Assembly (NCBI RefSeq): GCF_029223545.1
Contig: NZ_CP097870.1
Span: 2,976,001 to 3,040,000 of the forward strand
DNA length: 64,000 nt
DNA from: Thauera sp. GDN1
Lineage (GTDB): Bacteria > Pseudomonadota > Gammaproteobacteria > Burkholderiales > Rhodocyclaceae
Reading direction: 5' to 3'
This document shows positions 44,622 to 53,557 of the stretch, in pieces. Below the pieces are notes generated by a model that was not told the DNA's origin, did not search any database, and was given only the letters and a program-made list of their open reading frames with translations. The position numbers and the translations under genes were made by a program. Within the stretch, counting starts at the first letter, position 1; every line of letters starts with the position of its first letter.

Positions 44622-45473
44622 TCAGTCGTCGAGTTCCAGCACCACCGGCTGATGGTCGGACGCCGCCGTCTCCGCCTCCACCCGCAGCGCGCGCACGCGC
44701 GGCGCCAGATCCTCGGTCACGAAGAAGAAATCGCAGCAGTAGGCCCGATCCGGCCAATCCGCGCCGTGCAGGCCTACGCTCGGCGCATGGGGCGCGCCCG
44801 GCGCGACCACGCCCCAGGCATCGCGCCAGCCCGGCACCCCCGCCCCGATCGGCGCCTGCATCAGTACATGCTCGGCCGAACCCGGCTCGCAGTTGAAGTC
44901 ACCGCACACGATCGCCGACGCCGGTCGCGGCCACGCGGCGAAGGCCGGATTCGATTCCTTGCCGGCCGCCGGCGCCGCCGCCAGCCCCGCCGCCTCGGCC
45001 TGCAGCGCGCGCAGGGCCTCGATCTGGGCGCGGCGCTGGCGCCGCGAGTAGTACTCGAGATGCGTGCTCAGCACGCGCAGGGGGCCGCGCGCGGTCGTCA
45101 CCACCGCCTCCAGACACACCCGCTGCATCGCGGGAAAGTCCGGATCGGCCGGCGCCGGCAGCAGGTGGCGGAACACCTGCCCGAGCGGCAGGCGCGACAG
45201 CAGCAGGTTGCCGAAGCGCGCCCGCCCCCCCGCCCCGTCGGGCACGTCCATGCCGGCGGCGAACACCGCCTCGTGCCCGGGAAAGGCGGCGGCGAAATGC
45301 GCCGGCTCGTCCTCGCACGCGCCGCCGGCCAGGCCCGGGAAGTTGCACGCGACCTCCTGCAGGCAGATCACGTCGAACTCGCCCGCCGCGCGGATCGCGG
45401 CCACCGTGCGCGCCAGATCCACCCGGCCGTCGGCGCCGCGGCCCCACTGGATGTTCCACGTCATCAGTCGCAT
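44622..45473 (-). CDS. Endonuclease/exonuclease/phosphatase-family hydrolase
   Basis: Metal-dependent hydrolase of 283 residues in the EEP superfamily. Motifs run in order: LMTWNIQWG, ICLQEVACNF (metal-binding Glu), STHLEYYSRRQR, CGDFNCEPGS (Asp/Asn) and ASDHQPVVLEL (catalytic Asp-His). It has no signal peptide. Relatives act on DNA, phospholipids or nucleotides, and this one cannot be assigned. ATG 45473 begins MRLMTWNIQW. It is transcribed away from ttrS across a 223-bp gap. Confidence 0.85.
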   Translation of the reverse strand: MRLMTWNIQWGRGADGRVDLARTVAAIRAAGEFDVICLQEVACNFPGLAGGACEDEPAHFAAAFPGHEAVFAAGMDVPDGAGGRARFGNLLLSRLPLGQVFRHLLPAPADPDFPAMQRVCLEAVVTTARGPLRVLSTHLEYYSRRQRRAQIEALRALQAEAAGLAAAPAAGKESNPAFAAWPRPASAIVCGDFNCEPGSAEHVLMQAPIGAGVPGWRDAWGVVAPGAPHAPSVGLHGADWPDRAYCCDFFFVTEDLAPRVRALRVEAETAASDHQPVVLELDD

Positions 45474-45696
45474 GTCGCCCTCGCCTCGTTCATCTCGCCC
45501 AGCCTCCTTGGTGTAGACCCCAGCGAAGATATATCGTCGGATACCGCGCTTTCCATCATCACCGCGGGCGGAGGTCGATCTCCCTGCGAGATTCCGCGCC
45601 CCGGATCCGCGCAGACCTCGGCCCGCCGGGCGCCATCGACCGCGCGCGCGATGGCCCCGGCTTGACGGGCGCAGCGCAAGAAGCGATGTTGCGGCA

Positions 45697-47544
45697 ATGT
45701 CCGCGATCGTCCGCTCCGTCCTCGCCGTCCTTGCGCTCTTCGGTTTCCTGCACGTGCATGCGGCCCCGGCCGGGCAGCCGCTGCGTATCGGCGTGCTCGC
45801 CTTCCTCGGCTCGGACGCCGCGGTCGAGGAATGGTCGCCGGTGGTGCGCCGGCTGCAGGCCGCGCTGCCCGGCCACCTGCCGACCCTGGTCCATCTCGAC
45901 CACGACGGCCTGCGCGACGCGGCGCAGCGCGGCGAGCTCGACTTCATCATCACCAACCCCGGGCACTACATCGAGCTCGAGGCCACGCTCGGCGCCAGCC
46001 GCATCCTGACCCTGGACGCCGACGGCGGCCGCGCGCCGGAGCGCGCGCTCGGCTCGGCGGTGATCGTGCCGCGAGAGAGCCCGCTGCGCGAACTGGCGGA
46101 CCTGCGCGGGCGCCGGCTGGCCATCGTCGGCCGCGGCGGCTTCGGCGGCTTCCAGCTGGTGTGGGGCGAACTCGATGCGCTCGGCATCGACCCGGAAGCG
46201 GACCTGGCCGAGCTGCGCGAGGTCGGCTTCCCGATGCAGGGCGTGGTCGACGCGCTCGACGCCGGACTGGCCGACGCCGGCGTGATCCGCAGCTGCCTGC
46301 TCGAGGAGCGCCCGGAGTGGGCGGCGCGCTTGCGCGTGCTGTCGGCGCGCACCGAGCCCGGCTTTCCCTGCGCCACCTCCACCCCGCTCTACCCCGACTG
46401 GCCGCTGGCCGCGCTGCGCACCACCCCGCCGGAGCTGTCGCGCGCGGTCGCGATCGCGCTGCTCGGCATGCGCCAGGACAGCGACGGCCTGGCGTGGGCC
46501 GTGCCGGCCGACTACCAGCCGGTGCATGAGCTGTTCCGCCGTCTGGAGATCGGCCCCTACGCCTACTTGCGCGCACCTACGCTGATGGTGCTGGCCGAGC
46601 GCTACTGGCCGTGGGTGGCCGGTTTCGCGCTGCTGATCGTGGGCTGGATCGTCTACACCGTGCGCGTCGAGCATCTGGTGCAGACCCGCACCGCCGCGCT
46701 GCGCGAGGCGCTGGCGGCACGCGAGGCGATGGAGGCGCGCATGCGCGGCGCGCAGGAGCAGGCCGAGCACATGTCGCGGCTGTCGGTGCTCGGGGAGCTG
46801 TCGGGCACGCTCGCCCACGAGCTCAACCAGCCGCTGGCGGCGGTCGTCAATTACGCCAACAGCCTGGTGCGCCGCGCCGACAACCAGCGCCTGACCGAGG
46901 CCGCGGTACGCGAGGCCGCCACCGAGATCGCCGGCCAGGCCGAGCGCGCCGCCGGCATCCTCGGCCGCATCCGCGCCTTCGCGCGCAAGCGCACCGCGAG
47001 CCGCGAGACGGTGGCGCCGCGCGAACTGGTCGACGAGGCGGTGACCCTGTTCCGCGGCATGCTGGCGCACGCGCCGGACATCGGCATCGACGACGCCCTG
47101 CCCGCCGGCACGCTGATCGCGGCCGACCGCCTGCAGATCCAGCAGGTGCTGCTGAACCTGCTGAAGAACGCCTGGGACGCCAGCCGCGAGCAGCCGGTCG
47201 AGCGCCAGCGCATCGACATCCGCCTAGACGCCGAGGGCGGCAGCCTGCGCATCGCGGTGCGCGACTACGGCAGCGGCATGAACGAGTCCGCGCGCGCGCG
47301 CCTGTTCGAGTCCTTCTTCACCACCAAGGCCGATGGCCTCGGCCTCGGGCTGTCGATCTGCCGCAGCATCGCCGAGGCCCATGGCGGCCGGCTCGCGGCC
47401 GGCCGGCCCGACCCATCACCCCGGTTCGGCACGGTCGGCGCGCTGTTCATCCTCAGCCTGCCGCTTGACGCCTCGCCGCCGCCCTCTTCCTCGCCTTCCC
47501 CTTCCCCTGAACGCCCGGCACAGACCGATGCGCCCACGGCATGA
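45697..47544 (+). CDS. ttrS: TtrS-type sensor histidine kinase
   Basis: Membrane kinase of 615 residues. A signal peptide/anchor (1-22) is followed by a periplasmic PhnD-like phosphonate/oxyanion-binding domain (about 28-300; LRIGVLAFLGSDAAVEEW, FIITNPGHYIELEA). One helix near 305-325 leads to a coiled coil, then His374 in GTLAHELNQPLAAVVNYANS. ATP-site blocks are NLLKNAWDA and GLGLGLSICRSI. This architecture is that of TtrS, the tetrathionate sensor. A Pro/Ser-rich tail closes the protein. The regulator gene follows 9 bp later, and ttrBCA lies convergently downstream. Confidence 0.87.
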   Translation: MSAIVRSVLAVLALFGFLHVHAAPAGQPLRIGVLAFLGSDAAVEEWSPVVRRLQAALPGHLPTLVHLDHDGLRDAAQRGELDFIITNPGHYIELEATLGASRILTLDADGGRAPERALGSAVIVPRESPLRELADLRGRRLAIVGRGGFGGFQLVWGELDALGIDPEADLAELREVGFPMQGVVDALDAGLADAGVIRSCLLEERPEWAARLRVLSARTEPGFPCATSTPLYPDWPLAALRTTPPELSRAVAIALLGMRQDSDGLAWAVPADYQPVHELFRRLEIGPYAYLRAPTLMVLAERYWPWVAGFALLIVGWIVYTVRVEHLVQTRTAALREALAAREAMEARMRGAQEQAEHMSRLSVLGELSGTLAHELNQPLAAVVNYANSLVRRADNQRLTEAAVREAATEIAGQAERAAGILGRIRAFARKRTASRETVAPRELVDEAVTLFRGMLAHAPDIGIDDALPAGTLIAADRLQIQQVLLNLLKNAWDASREQPVERQRIDIRLDAEGGSLRIAVRDYGSGMNESARARLFESFFTTKADGLGLGLSICRSIAEAHGGRLAAGRPDPSPRFGTVGALFILSLPLDASPPPSSSPSPSPERPAQTDAPTA

Positions 47545-47553
47545 GCACACGCC

Positions 47554-48183
47554 ATGACCCCGACCGAAGACCTGCTGATCCACGTCATCGACGACGACGC
47601 CGCCTTTCGCCGCTCGCTGGTATTCCTGCTCGACTCCATGGGCTGGGCGGTCGCCAGCCACGCGTCGGCCGAGGATTTCCTCGCCGCCGCGCCCGACCCC
47701 GCCACCGCCGCCTGCCTGGTGCTCGACATCCGCATGCCGATGATGAGCGGGCTGGAGCTGCAGCAGGTGCTGCGCCAGCGCGGCTGGAGCGTGCCGATCG
47801 TGTTCATCACCGGTCACGGCGACGTGGAACTGGCGGTGCAGGCGATGAAACACGGCGCCTGCGATTTCCTGGAGAAGCCCTTCAAGGACCAGGCCCTGAT
47901 CGACGCGGTCGGGCGCGCGGTGAAGCTGGGCTGCGAGGCGCGGGCGCGAGATGCGCGCTGCGGCGAGGCAAAGGCCCTGCTCGACCGCCTGTCGCCGCGG
48001 GAGCTGGAAGTGGCGCGCCTGGTGGCGCTGGGCCTGCCCAACAAGCTGGTCGGGCGCGAGCTCGACATCAGCGAGAAGACGGTGCATGTGCACCGCCATC
48101 ACGTCATGGAGAAGACCGGGGTGGGCAGTGCCGCCGAGCTGGCGCGCCTGATGCTGCGCGCCGACCCGGCGGCACTGGACTGA
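47554..48183 (+). CDS. ttrR: TtrR-type response regulator (FixJ/NarL family)
   Basis: Regulator of 209 residues. The receiver has DDD at 13-15, phospho-acceptor Asp58 (LVLDIRMPMMSG), Thr in FITGHGD and Lys in FLEKPFK. The LuxR-type helix-turn-helix lies near 145-200 (LSPRELEVARLVALGLPNK, then SEKTVHVHRHHVMEK). It is co-transcribed with ttrS and would activate the ttr reductase genes when phosphorylated. I did not find its binding site. Confidence 0.88.
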   Translation: MTPTEDLLIHVIDDDAAFRRSLVFLLDSMGWAVASHASAEDFLAAAPDPATAACLVLDIRMPMMSGLELQQVLRQRGWSVPIVFITGHGDVELAVQAMKHGACDFLEKPFKDQALIDAVGRAVKLGCEARARDARCGEAKALLDRLSPRELEVARLVALGLPNKLVGRELDISEKTVHVHRHHVMEKTGVGSAAELARLMLRADPAALD

Positions 48184-48255
48184 AGGCGCAGCGCCGCATC
48201 GAGTGCCATATTCGCGCCTTCCGGCGCTCCCACAGGTGGCCCGGCGCCGACCCTT

Positions 48256-48317
48256 CGCGGCTCCCGCCGCTCCCACACCGGAGCCGGCACGGCCCAGTGG
48301 GAGCGGCGGGAGCCGCG
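48256..48317. repeat. REPIN-like inverted repeat (two REP units)
   Basis: A 21-bp sequence (48256-48276) and its perfect reverse complement (48297-48317) are separated by 20 bp. Each copy contains its own small hairpin, GCGGC-GGGA-GCCGC, next to a GTGGGA head, which is the layout of REP elements such as those of Pseudomonas. A degenerate third copy (CGGCGCTCCCACAGG) lies at about 48223-48237. It fills the gap between convergent ttrR and ttrA and can also act as a two-way terminator. Confidence 0.75.
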
Positions 48318-48346
48318 ATTCGGGCCTCACCGCAAGCGGCGGAGCC

Positions 48347-51300
48347 TCACACCCGCTCGAGCCGCGCCGGGATGCCCTGGCGCACCGCGGTGCCGGACAC
48401 CGCATCCACCCAGATCCCCTTGTCGCCGCGGGTCGGGTCGGACAGGCCGAGGTCGTTGAGGTTGATGCCGGCGCGCAGGTCGGGGCGGTCGGGCTGCACC
48501 TGGTCGCCGATGCGGTGGGCGCGTGCGCCCAGTTCGCGGTGGCCGTAGCCGTGCTCGATCGCCATTACCCCCGGCACCACGCCCTCATGCACGATCACCG
48601 TGCATTGCGCGCTGCCGCCCGGGGTGCGGATGCGCGCAATGTCGCCGCTTTGCAGGCCCAGCCTTTCGGCATCGGCCGGATGCACGACCACCGGGTTGTC
48701 CGGATGCAGGCCGGTGATGCGGGTGGCGATGCTGTACGAGTTCTGCAGCGCCGACTTGTAGCTGATGATCTGCAGCGGCCACTCGGCCTCGGTGTGGATC
48801 TGGCGCACCGGGGTGCCGTCGTAGAAGGCCGGCGGCGTCCATTGCGCACAACCACGGAAGCGGGCGCCGGTCAGCGTGTTGCGCGCGCTGCCGATCATCT
48901 CGTTCCACAGCCACAGCGGCTTGGTGAAACGGTGGGCCTGCCATTCGGGCTGCTCGGCATCCTGCGCCTCGCTAGCGGGCTGGTAGCGCCCGCCGCGGGT
49001 GAACAGGAAGGCGACCTTGCGCCACTCCTCGGGCTTCAGCACGCCCTCGAGCTGCGGGCGCAGGCGGTCGACGCCGGACAACTGCAGGTCCTCGTCGCTC
49101 GCGTCACCCACCGGCGCCTTGCCGGCGAAGGCGATGTTGGCGCCGCCGCGCAGGTACCAGTCCTCGGGGGTGTCGAGCGGGTAGCGCTTGCCGTCCATGT
49201 CGGCGATCGCCTCGGCGCCGAAGCCGGGCAGCTTCATCGCGCGGGCGAGCGCGATGTAGAAGGTCTCCATGCCGATCGCCGCGCCCGCGGGCGTCTTCGC
49301 CGCCCTGGGCTCGACCACCGGCCAGCGTGCGGTCGTGGCCTTGGTCGGCACACCGTTCCACGGCGCGGTCCAGCCCCAGCTCTCGTACATCAGCGAGTCG
49401 GGAACGATGTAGTCGGCGAAGGCGTTGCTTTCGTTGATCAACGGGTCGACCGAGATGATCAGCGGCAGCTTCTTCGGGTCGGCGAGGTCCTTCTCGATCA
49501 GCGGACGCACGCCGGTGATGCCGTACAGCGGGTTGCAGCTCCACAGCACCAGCGCCTTGAGGCCGTAGGGATAGCCACGCAGCGCGCCCGGGAACCATTC
49601 CGTGCCCAGGCCCGGCGCATTGGGGAACCAGGCGTCGGTGGCCGGATAGGGCTTGCCCTCGGCCTGGCGGCGCTTGAACTCGGCCGAGCGCTCGTAGGGT
49701 ACGTTGCGCCCGAGCGGGGTGCCGGCGGGCTTGAGCATGCCGGGGAAGGTCTCGAGGTCGTAGCGCGGACCGGCGCCATTGTCCTTGAAGCCGCCGCCGT
49801 TCATCACGAAGCCGCCCTTGCAGTTCAGGTTGCCGATCAGGGCGTTGAGGGTGACCACCGAGTAGGCGTTGTAGAAGCCGTTGCCGGCCATCATGCCGCC
49901 GTGGGCGATGGCGCTCGCCTTGCGGCCGTGGCGGGTGAACTCGTCGGCCAGGCCGACGATCACTTCCTCCGGGATGCCGCACGCGGCCGAGTAGTCGGCG
50001 ATCGACAGCGCACGCGCCGATTCGCGCAGCAGCTCGAAGGAGGTCTTCACCGTCACCGGCTTGCCGCCGAGTTCGAGCACGCGGGTGGCTTCCAGCACCG
50101 CCGGCCCGGTCGCGGTCTCGGCCGCGACCAGCTCGCCGCCGGCGGTGGCGATGACGTAGGGGTCGGCGTCCTTGTACCTGTCTTCAGCGGAAACGGACAT
50201 GCCGATGTCCGAGCCGCGCAGGAAGCGGCCCTGGCGCGGATGGCCTTGCTCGGCGATCACCAGCCAGCCGGCATTGGTGAAGGACGGCTCGCCGGCGGCC
50301 TGGGCGGCCTTGAGGTTGGGCCAGGCGAGGTAGGCGGTGTTCACCCGCTCGTTGTCGAACATCCAGCGCATCATGCCCATCACCAGCGCACCGTCGGTGC
50401 CCGGGCGGATCGGCACCCAGCGCCCGTGCTCGGCGGCGGCGAGGTTGTGCGAGTTGTTCAGCACCGGATCGACCACCACGTAGTCGAGGCGGCCTTCGGC
50501 GCGGCCCTTGGCGAGCATGCCGCCGGTGCGCTTGAAGGGGTTGCCGGCGTTGCCGGGCGCGGTGCCGATGAAGAGCACGAACTCGGCGTTGGCGAGGTCG
50601 GGCTTTGCGTGCGGCATCTTCTTGACGTCGCCGAACAGCGCGCCCGAGCCGGAGCGGTAGGCGCCGCCGCAGTACGAGCCGTGGCCGACGTGGTTGAGCG
50701 TGCCGTAGGCCTGGTTCCAGAAGCGCCGGCTGAAGTTCTCGCGGCCGTCATTGACGCTGGTCAGCACCGCGACCTGGTTCACCCGCTTGCCCAGCTCGGG
50801 CGCCGCGGGGTCGATCGGCTGCTCGAGGTCGCGCAGCGCGGCCAGGCCCTCGACATGGCCCTCGCCGAAGAGGTCGCCGCCCTCCACCACCTCCTTCACC
50901 AGCTGCTCGAAGGAGATCGGCTGCCACTGGCCGGAGTTGCGCGGGCCGACGCGCTTGAGCGGCGTGAGCACGCGGAAGGGCGAGCTCATCTGGTCCATCG
51001 CCGCGTTGCCGCGACCGCAGGCGGTCGAGCGCCCGGCCAGCCCCTTGTCCTGGAAGCGCGACATCGCCACCAGGCTCTCCTTCACCGACGCCTTCATCGG
51101 CAGGTGAGGCTCGGTCGACAGCGGGCTGTAGGGGTTGCCGACCACGCGGATGACCTGGCCGCTCTGCTTGTCGATGCGCACCCGCACGCCGCACTGGGTG
51201 GTGCAGCCCAGGCACGCCGTGTAGCTGACCTGCTGGTTGGGGTTGGGGGTGAATTCGCCGGTCACCGGATCGACGGTGAACTCCGGCTCGGCCGAGCGGC

Positions 51301-51442
51301 CGTGGATATGGCGGCCTTCGGCGATCTTTTTCTCTTCGGGGCCGGTGAAGTTGGCCACCATGCGGCCCAGGGTCTGCGAGAAGCCGGCGGCAAAGGCGGC
51401 CAGGCCACCGGCGGCGATGATTTCACGACGTTCGATTTTCAT
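48347..51442 (-). CDS. ttrA: Tetrathionate reductase-type molybdopterin subunit TtrA
   Basis: Catalytic molybdopterin-guanine-dinucleotide oxidoreductase of 1031 residues. A twin-arginine leader opens it (MKIERREIIAAGG). The N-terminal [4Fe-4S] site uses CLGCTTQC with a later CGRG. The likely Mo ligand is Cys in HGSYCGGAYRSGSGALFGD. The family-specific C-terminal part includes NPVVVHPADAERLGLQSGDIARI, quoted in part. Membership in the TtrA/ArrA/SrdA branch is clear from length and motifs. Tetrathionate is favoured because ttrSR and ttrBC surround it, but arsenate or selenate cannot be excluded. Confidence 0.82.
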   Translation of the reverse strand: MKIERREIIAAGGLAAFAAGFSQTLGRMVANFTGPEEKKIAEGRHIHGRSAEPEFTVDPVTGEFTPNPNQQVSYTACLGCTTQCGVRVRIDKQSGQVIRVVGNPYSPLSTEPHLPMKASVKESLVAMSRFQDKGLAGRSTACGRGNAAMDQMSSPFRVLTPLKRVGPRNSGQWQPISFEQLVKEVVEGGDLFGEGHVEGLAALRDLEQPIDPAAPELGKRVNQVAVLTSVNDGRENFSRRFWNQAYGTLNHVGHGSYCGGAYRSGSGALFGDVKKMPHAKPDLANAEFVLFIGTAPGNAGNPFKRTGGMLAKGRAEGRLDYVVVDPVLNNSHNLAAAEHGRWVPIRPGTDGALVMGMMRWMFDNERVNTAYLAWPNLKAAQAAGEPSFTNAGWLVIAEQGHPRQGRFLRGSDIGMSVSAEDRYKDADPYVIATAGGELVAAETATGPAVLEATRVLELGGKPVTVKTSFELLRESARALSIADYSAACGIPEEVIVGLADEFTRHGRKASAIAHGGMMAGNGFYNAYSVVTLNALIGNLNCKGGFVMNGGGFKDNGAGPRYDLETFPGMLKPAGTPLGRNVPYERSAEFKRRQAEGKPYPATDAWFPNAPGLGTEWFPGALRGYPYGLKALVLWSCNPLYGITGVRPLIEKDLADPKKLPLIISVDPLINESNAFADYIVPDSLMYESWGWTAPWNGVPTKATTARWPVVEPRAAKTPAGAAIGMETFYIALARAMKLPGFGAEAIADMDGKRYPLDTPEDWYLRGGANIAFAGKAPVGDASDEDLQLSGVDRLRPQLEGVLKPEEWRKVAFLFTRGGRYQPASEAQDAEQPEWQAHRFTKPLWLWNEMIGSARNTLTGARFRGCAQWTPPAFYDGTPVRQIHTEAEWPLQIISYKSALQNSYSIATRITGLHPDNPVVVHPADAERLGLQSGDIARIRTPGGSAQCTVIVHEGVVPGVMAIEHGYGHRELGARAHRIGDQVQPDRPDLRAGINLNDLGLSDPTRGDKGIWVDAVSGTAVRQGIPARLERV

Positions 51443-51467
51443 GATGTTTCTCCTTGGTCGCCCGCGC

Positions 51468-52565
51468 TCAGGCGGCAGCCTTGTCGGTGGAACCGGCCGC
51501 GAGACGATCGAGCGGCAGCAAGGTGGTGATGAGGACGAAGAGGAAGACCCACAGCCCGGCGGTGCCGACGATGCCCATCAGGCCCTCGGGGCCGAGCGGC
51601 AGCGAGTAGGTGTAGTAGCCGGCGCCGGTCTTCGGCACCTCCTGGCCGCCGATGAAGATCGACCAGCGCATCATCCATGCCGAGTGCAGCGCGAGCAGGC
51701 CGATCACCAGGCCGGAGCCGGGCCGCTTCCACGCCAGCACCAGGGTCAGCACGGTGGCGGCCACCGCCCACGCTGCGGAGAGCTGCCAGTTGGCCGAGGG
51801 GCCGACTTCGGCCAGGGCCTGGGCATGGACCGGCGACACCCCGGAGAGCCCCAGCGCCAGCCACAGCGCACCCACCGCCAGCGCCGCCACCTGGGTCGCG
51901 GCCAGCACGCCGGCCATGCGGCGCTTGGCGGCCTCGTCATTGAGACCGAAGCGGTTGAACAGCAGCGCCAGGCCGACCGCGCCGGCAAAGGCGGTGACGA
52001 AGAACTGCAGCGGCAGCAGCGGCGTGTTCCACAGCGGACGCGCCTGCACCACCGCGACCTCGGCCCCGGTATAGAGCGCGACCAGGGCCGCGCCGACGAA
52101 GGCGAGCAGCGCCGCCGCCTTGAGCGCGCCACGGCTCTCGTGGCCGCCGTAGGCGAGCACGCCCGCCAGCTTCGCGAGCTTGCCGCCGCTCTCAGCGTGG
52201 CGCGCCAGCTCGGGGCGGAAGGCCAGCCACGCGTACATCAGCAGCCCGCCCAGATACACCGGGATGAAGAACGCGCCCCAGGACATCCAGGACGTCGGCG
52301 TGAAGTAGGCGTAGAAGTGCCAGAAGCGGCCCGGCTGGTGCAGGTCGGCGAGCAGCGCCACCGGCGCGGCCAGGCCGCACACCAGCGCGCCGAGCAGGGC
52401 CAGGCGGGAGATGCCGGCCCAGCCCGGGCGGCGGAAGACGGTGCCCGGCAGCGACAGCAGGAAGGCACCGTAGGACAGGCCGATCAGGAAGAAGTACTGC
52501 ACGGCCCACGGCAGCCACGCGACTTCGCGCGCGACGTTGATGGTTTCGACGATGTTCGGGTTCAT
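51468..52565 (-). CDS. ttrC: NrfD-family quinol-oxidising membrane subunit TtrC
   Basis: Membrane anchor of 365 residues with about nine helices that should take electrons from quinol and pass them to TtrB. Family features are WAVQYFFLIGLSYGAFLLSLPG near the N-terminus and FTPTSWMSWGAFFIPVYLGGLLMYAWL in the next part, both quoted in pieces. It begins 22 bp after ttrB and ends 25 bp before ttrA. The gene order ttrB-ttrC-ttrA equals that of Salmonella. Confidence 0.87.
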   Translation of the reverse strand: MNPNIVETINVAREVAWLPWAVQYFFLIGLSYGAFLLSLPGTVFRRPGWAGISRLALLGALVCGLAAPVALLADLHQPGRFWHFYAYFTPTSWMSWGAFFIPVYLGGLLMYAWLAFRPELARHAESGGKLAKLAGVLAYGGHESRGALKAAALLAFVGAALVALYTGAEVAVVQARPLWNTPLLPLQFFVTAFAGAVGLALLFNRFGLNDEAAKRRMAGVLAATQVAALAVGALWLALGLSGVSPVHAQALAEVGPSANWQLSAAWAVAATVLTLVLAWKRPGSGLVIGLLALHSAWMMRWSIFIGGQEVPKTGAGYYTYSLPLGPEGLMGIVGTAGLWVFLFVLITTLLPLDRLAAGSTDKAAA

Positions 52566-52587
52566 GCTGGATCTCCTCGCGTGCGGT

Positions 52588-53361
52588 TCAGGCGTGCGGC
52601 AGGTTGCGGGGCTTCCACAGCGTGCCCTGGCCCTCGACCTTGCCGGTGAAGCGTTCGTCGAGGCCGATGTAGAACACCCGCGGCGCGGTCTCGAGCTCGG
52701 GCTTGAGCACCTTGAGCTGCGGCTGCGCTTCCTTCAGGCGGCGGGCGAGTTCGCCCTCGGGGTCGTTGATGTCGCCGAAGATGCGCGCGCCGCCGACGCA
52801 GGTCTCGACGCAGGCGGGCAGCAGACCGGCATCCACGCGGTGGGCGCAGAAGGTGCACTTGTCGGCCTTGTTGGTCTCGTGGTTGATGAAGCGCGCGTCG
52901 TAGGGACAGGCCTGCACGCAGTAGGCGCAGCCCACGCAGCGGTCGCCATCGACCGCGACGATGCCGTCCTCGCGCTTGTAGGTGGCGCTCACCGGGCACA
53001 CCGGAATGCACGGCGGGTTGTCGCAGTGGTTGCACAGGCGTGGCAGCACGTAGGTGCCGGCGGGCTGGGCGCTGTCGACGAGCTTGACGCTGTAGGTCGA
53101 CACCACGGTGCGGAAGCTGCCTTCCGGCACGGCGTTCTCCTGGATGCAGGACACGGTGCAGGCCTGGCAGCCGATGCACTTGCGCACGTCGATCAGCATC
53201 GCCCACTGGCGCTTGCCGGAGCTGGCGATCGCCGGCGTGGGCGCGATCGCCGCGGCGGCGGTCACGACCGGCACCCCGCGCAGGAAGTTGCGCCGCGAGG
53301 GCGATGCCGGCGCCGATGCGGTACGGGCGGCGGGATCGGGAATCTGGAAAGCCTTGTTCAT
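52588..53361 (-). CDS. ttrB: Four-cluster iron-sulfur subunit TtrB
   Basis: Electron-transfer subunit of 257 residues. The N-terminus has a classic twin-arginine signal (SPSRRNFLRG). Four [4Fe-4S] sites follow: CIGCQACTVSC, CNHCDNPPCIPVC, CVGCAYCVQAC and CTFCAHRVDAG...CVETC. It links TtrC to TtrA on the outer face of the membrane. ATG 53361 puts the twin-arginine motif about 23 residues in. It leads the reductase operon. The 196-bp upstream region is shared with the divergent CDF gene; I see no clear FNR site in it. Confidence 0.9.
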   Translation of the reverse strand: MNKAFQIPDPAARTASAPASPSRRNFLRGVPVVTAAAAIAPTPAIASSGKRQWAMLIDVRKCIGCQACTVSCIQENAVPEGSFRTVVSTYSVKLVDSAQPAGTYVLPRLCNHCDNPPCIPVCPVSATYKREDGIVAVDGDRCVGCAYCVQACPYDARFINHETNKADKCTFCAHRVDAGLLPACVETCVGGARIFGDINDPEGELARRLKEAQPQLKVLKPELETAPRVFYIGLDERFTGKVEGQGTLWKPRNLPHA

Positions 53362-53557
53362 TGCGGTACTCCACGGGCCATTGGCGTGGATGCCACTGTA
53401 GGCTTTCGATACCCACACAAGAATTGGGGAGATGAGGCAGCTGACTAGACGGTTTTACCTATTGCGCCCCGGCCCGGGTGCGCGCACGGCGGCGGCGCAC
53501 ACGGTCCGGCTGCGCGCCGGGCATAATCGGCCGTCACCCCATGGAAAGAGCACTGCG

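Noticed and set aside
48347-51442. Selenate reductase SerA or perchlorate/nitrate-type enzyme
   Set aside because: The partner genes are ttrB/ttrC-like with an NrfD-type membrane subunit and TtrSR. SerABC-type enzymes have a cytochrome b subunit and belong to a different branch. Arsenate or selenate use by a TtrA/SrdA-like enzyme remains possible.
53362-53557. FNR or NarL site ahead of ttrB
   Set aside because: I looked for TTGAT-N4-ATCAA and related dyads on both strands and found none convincing.
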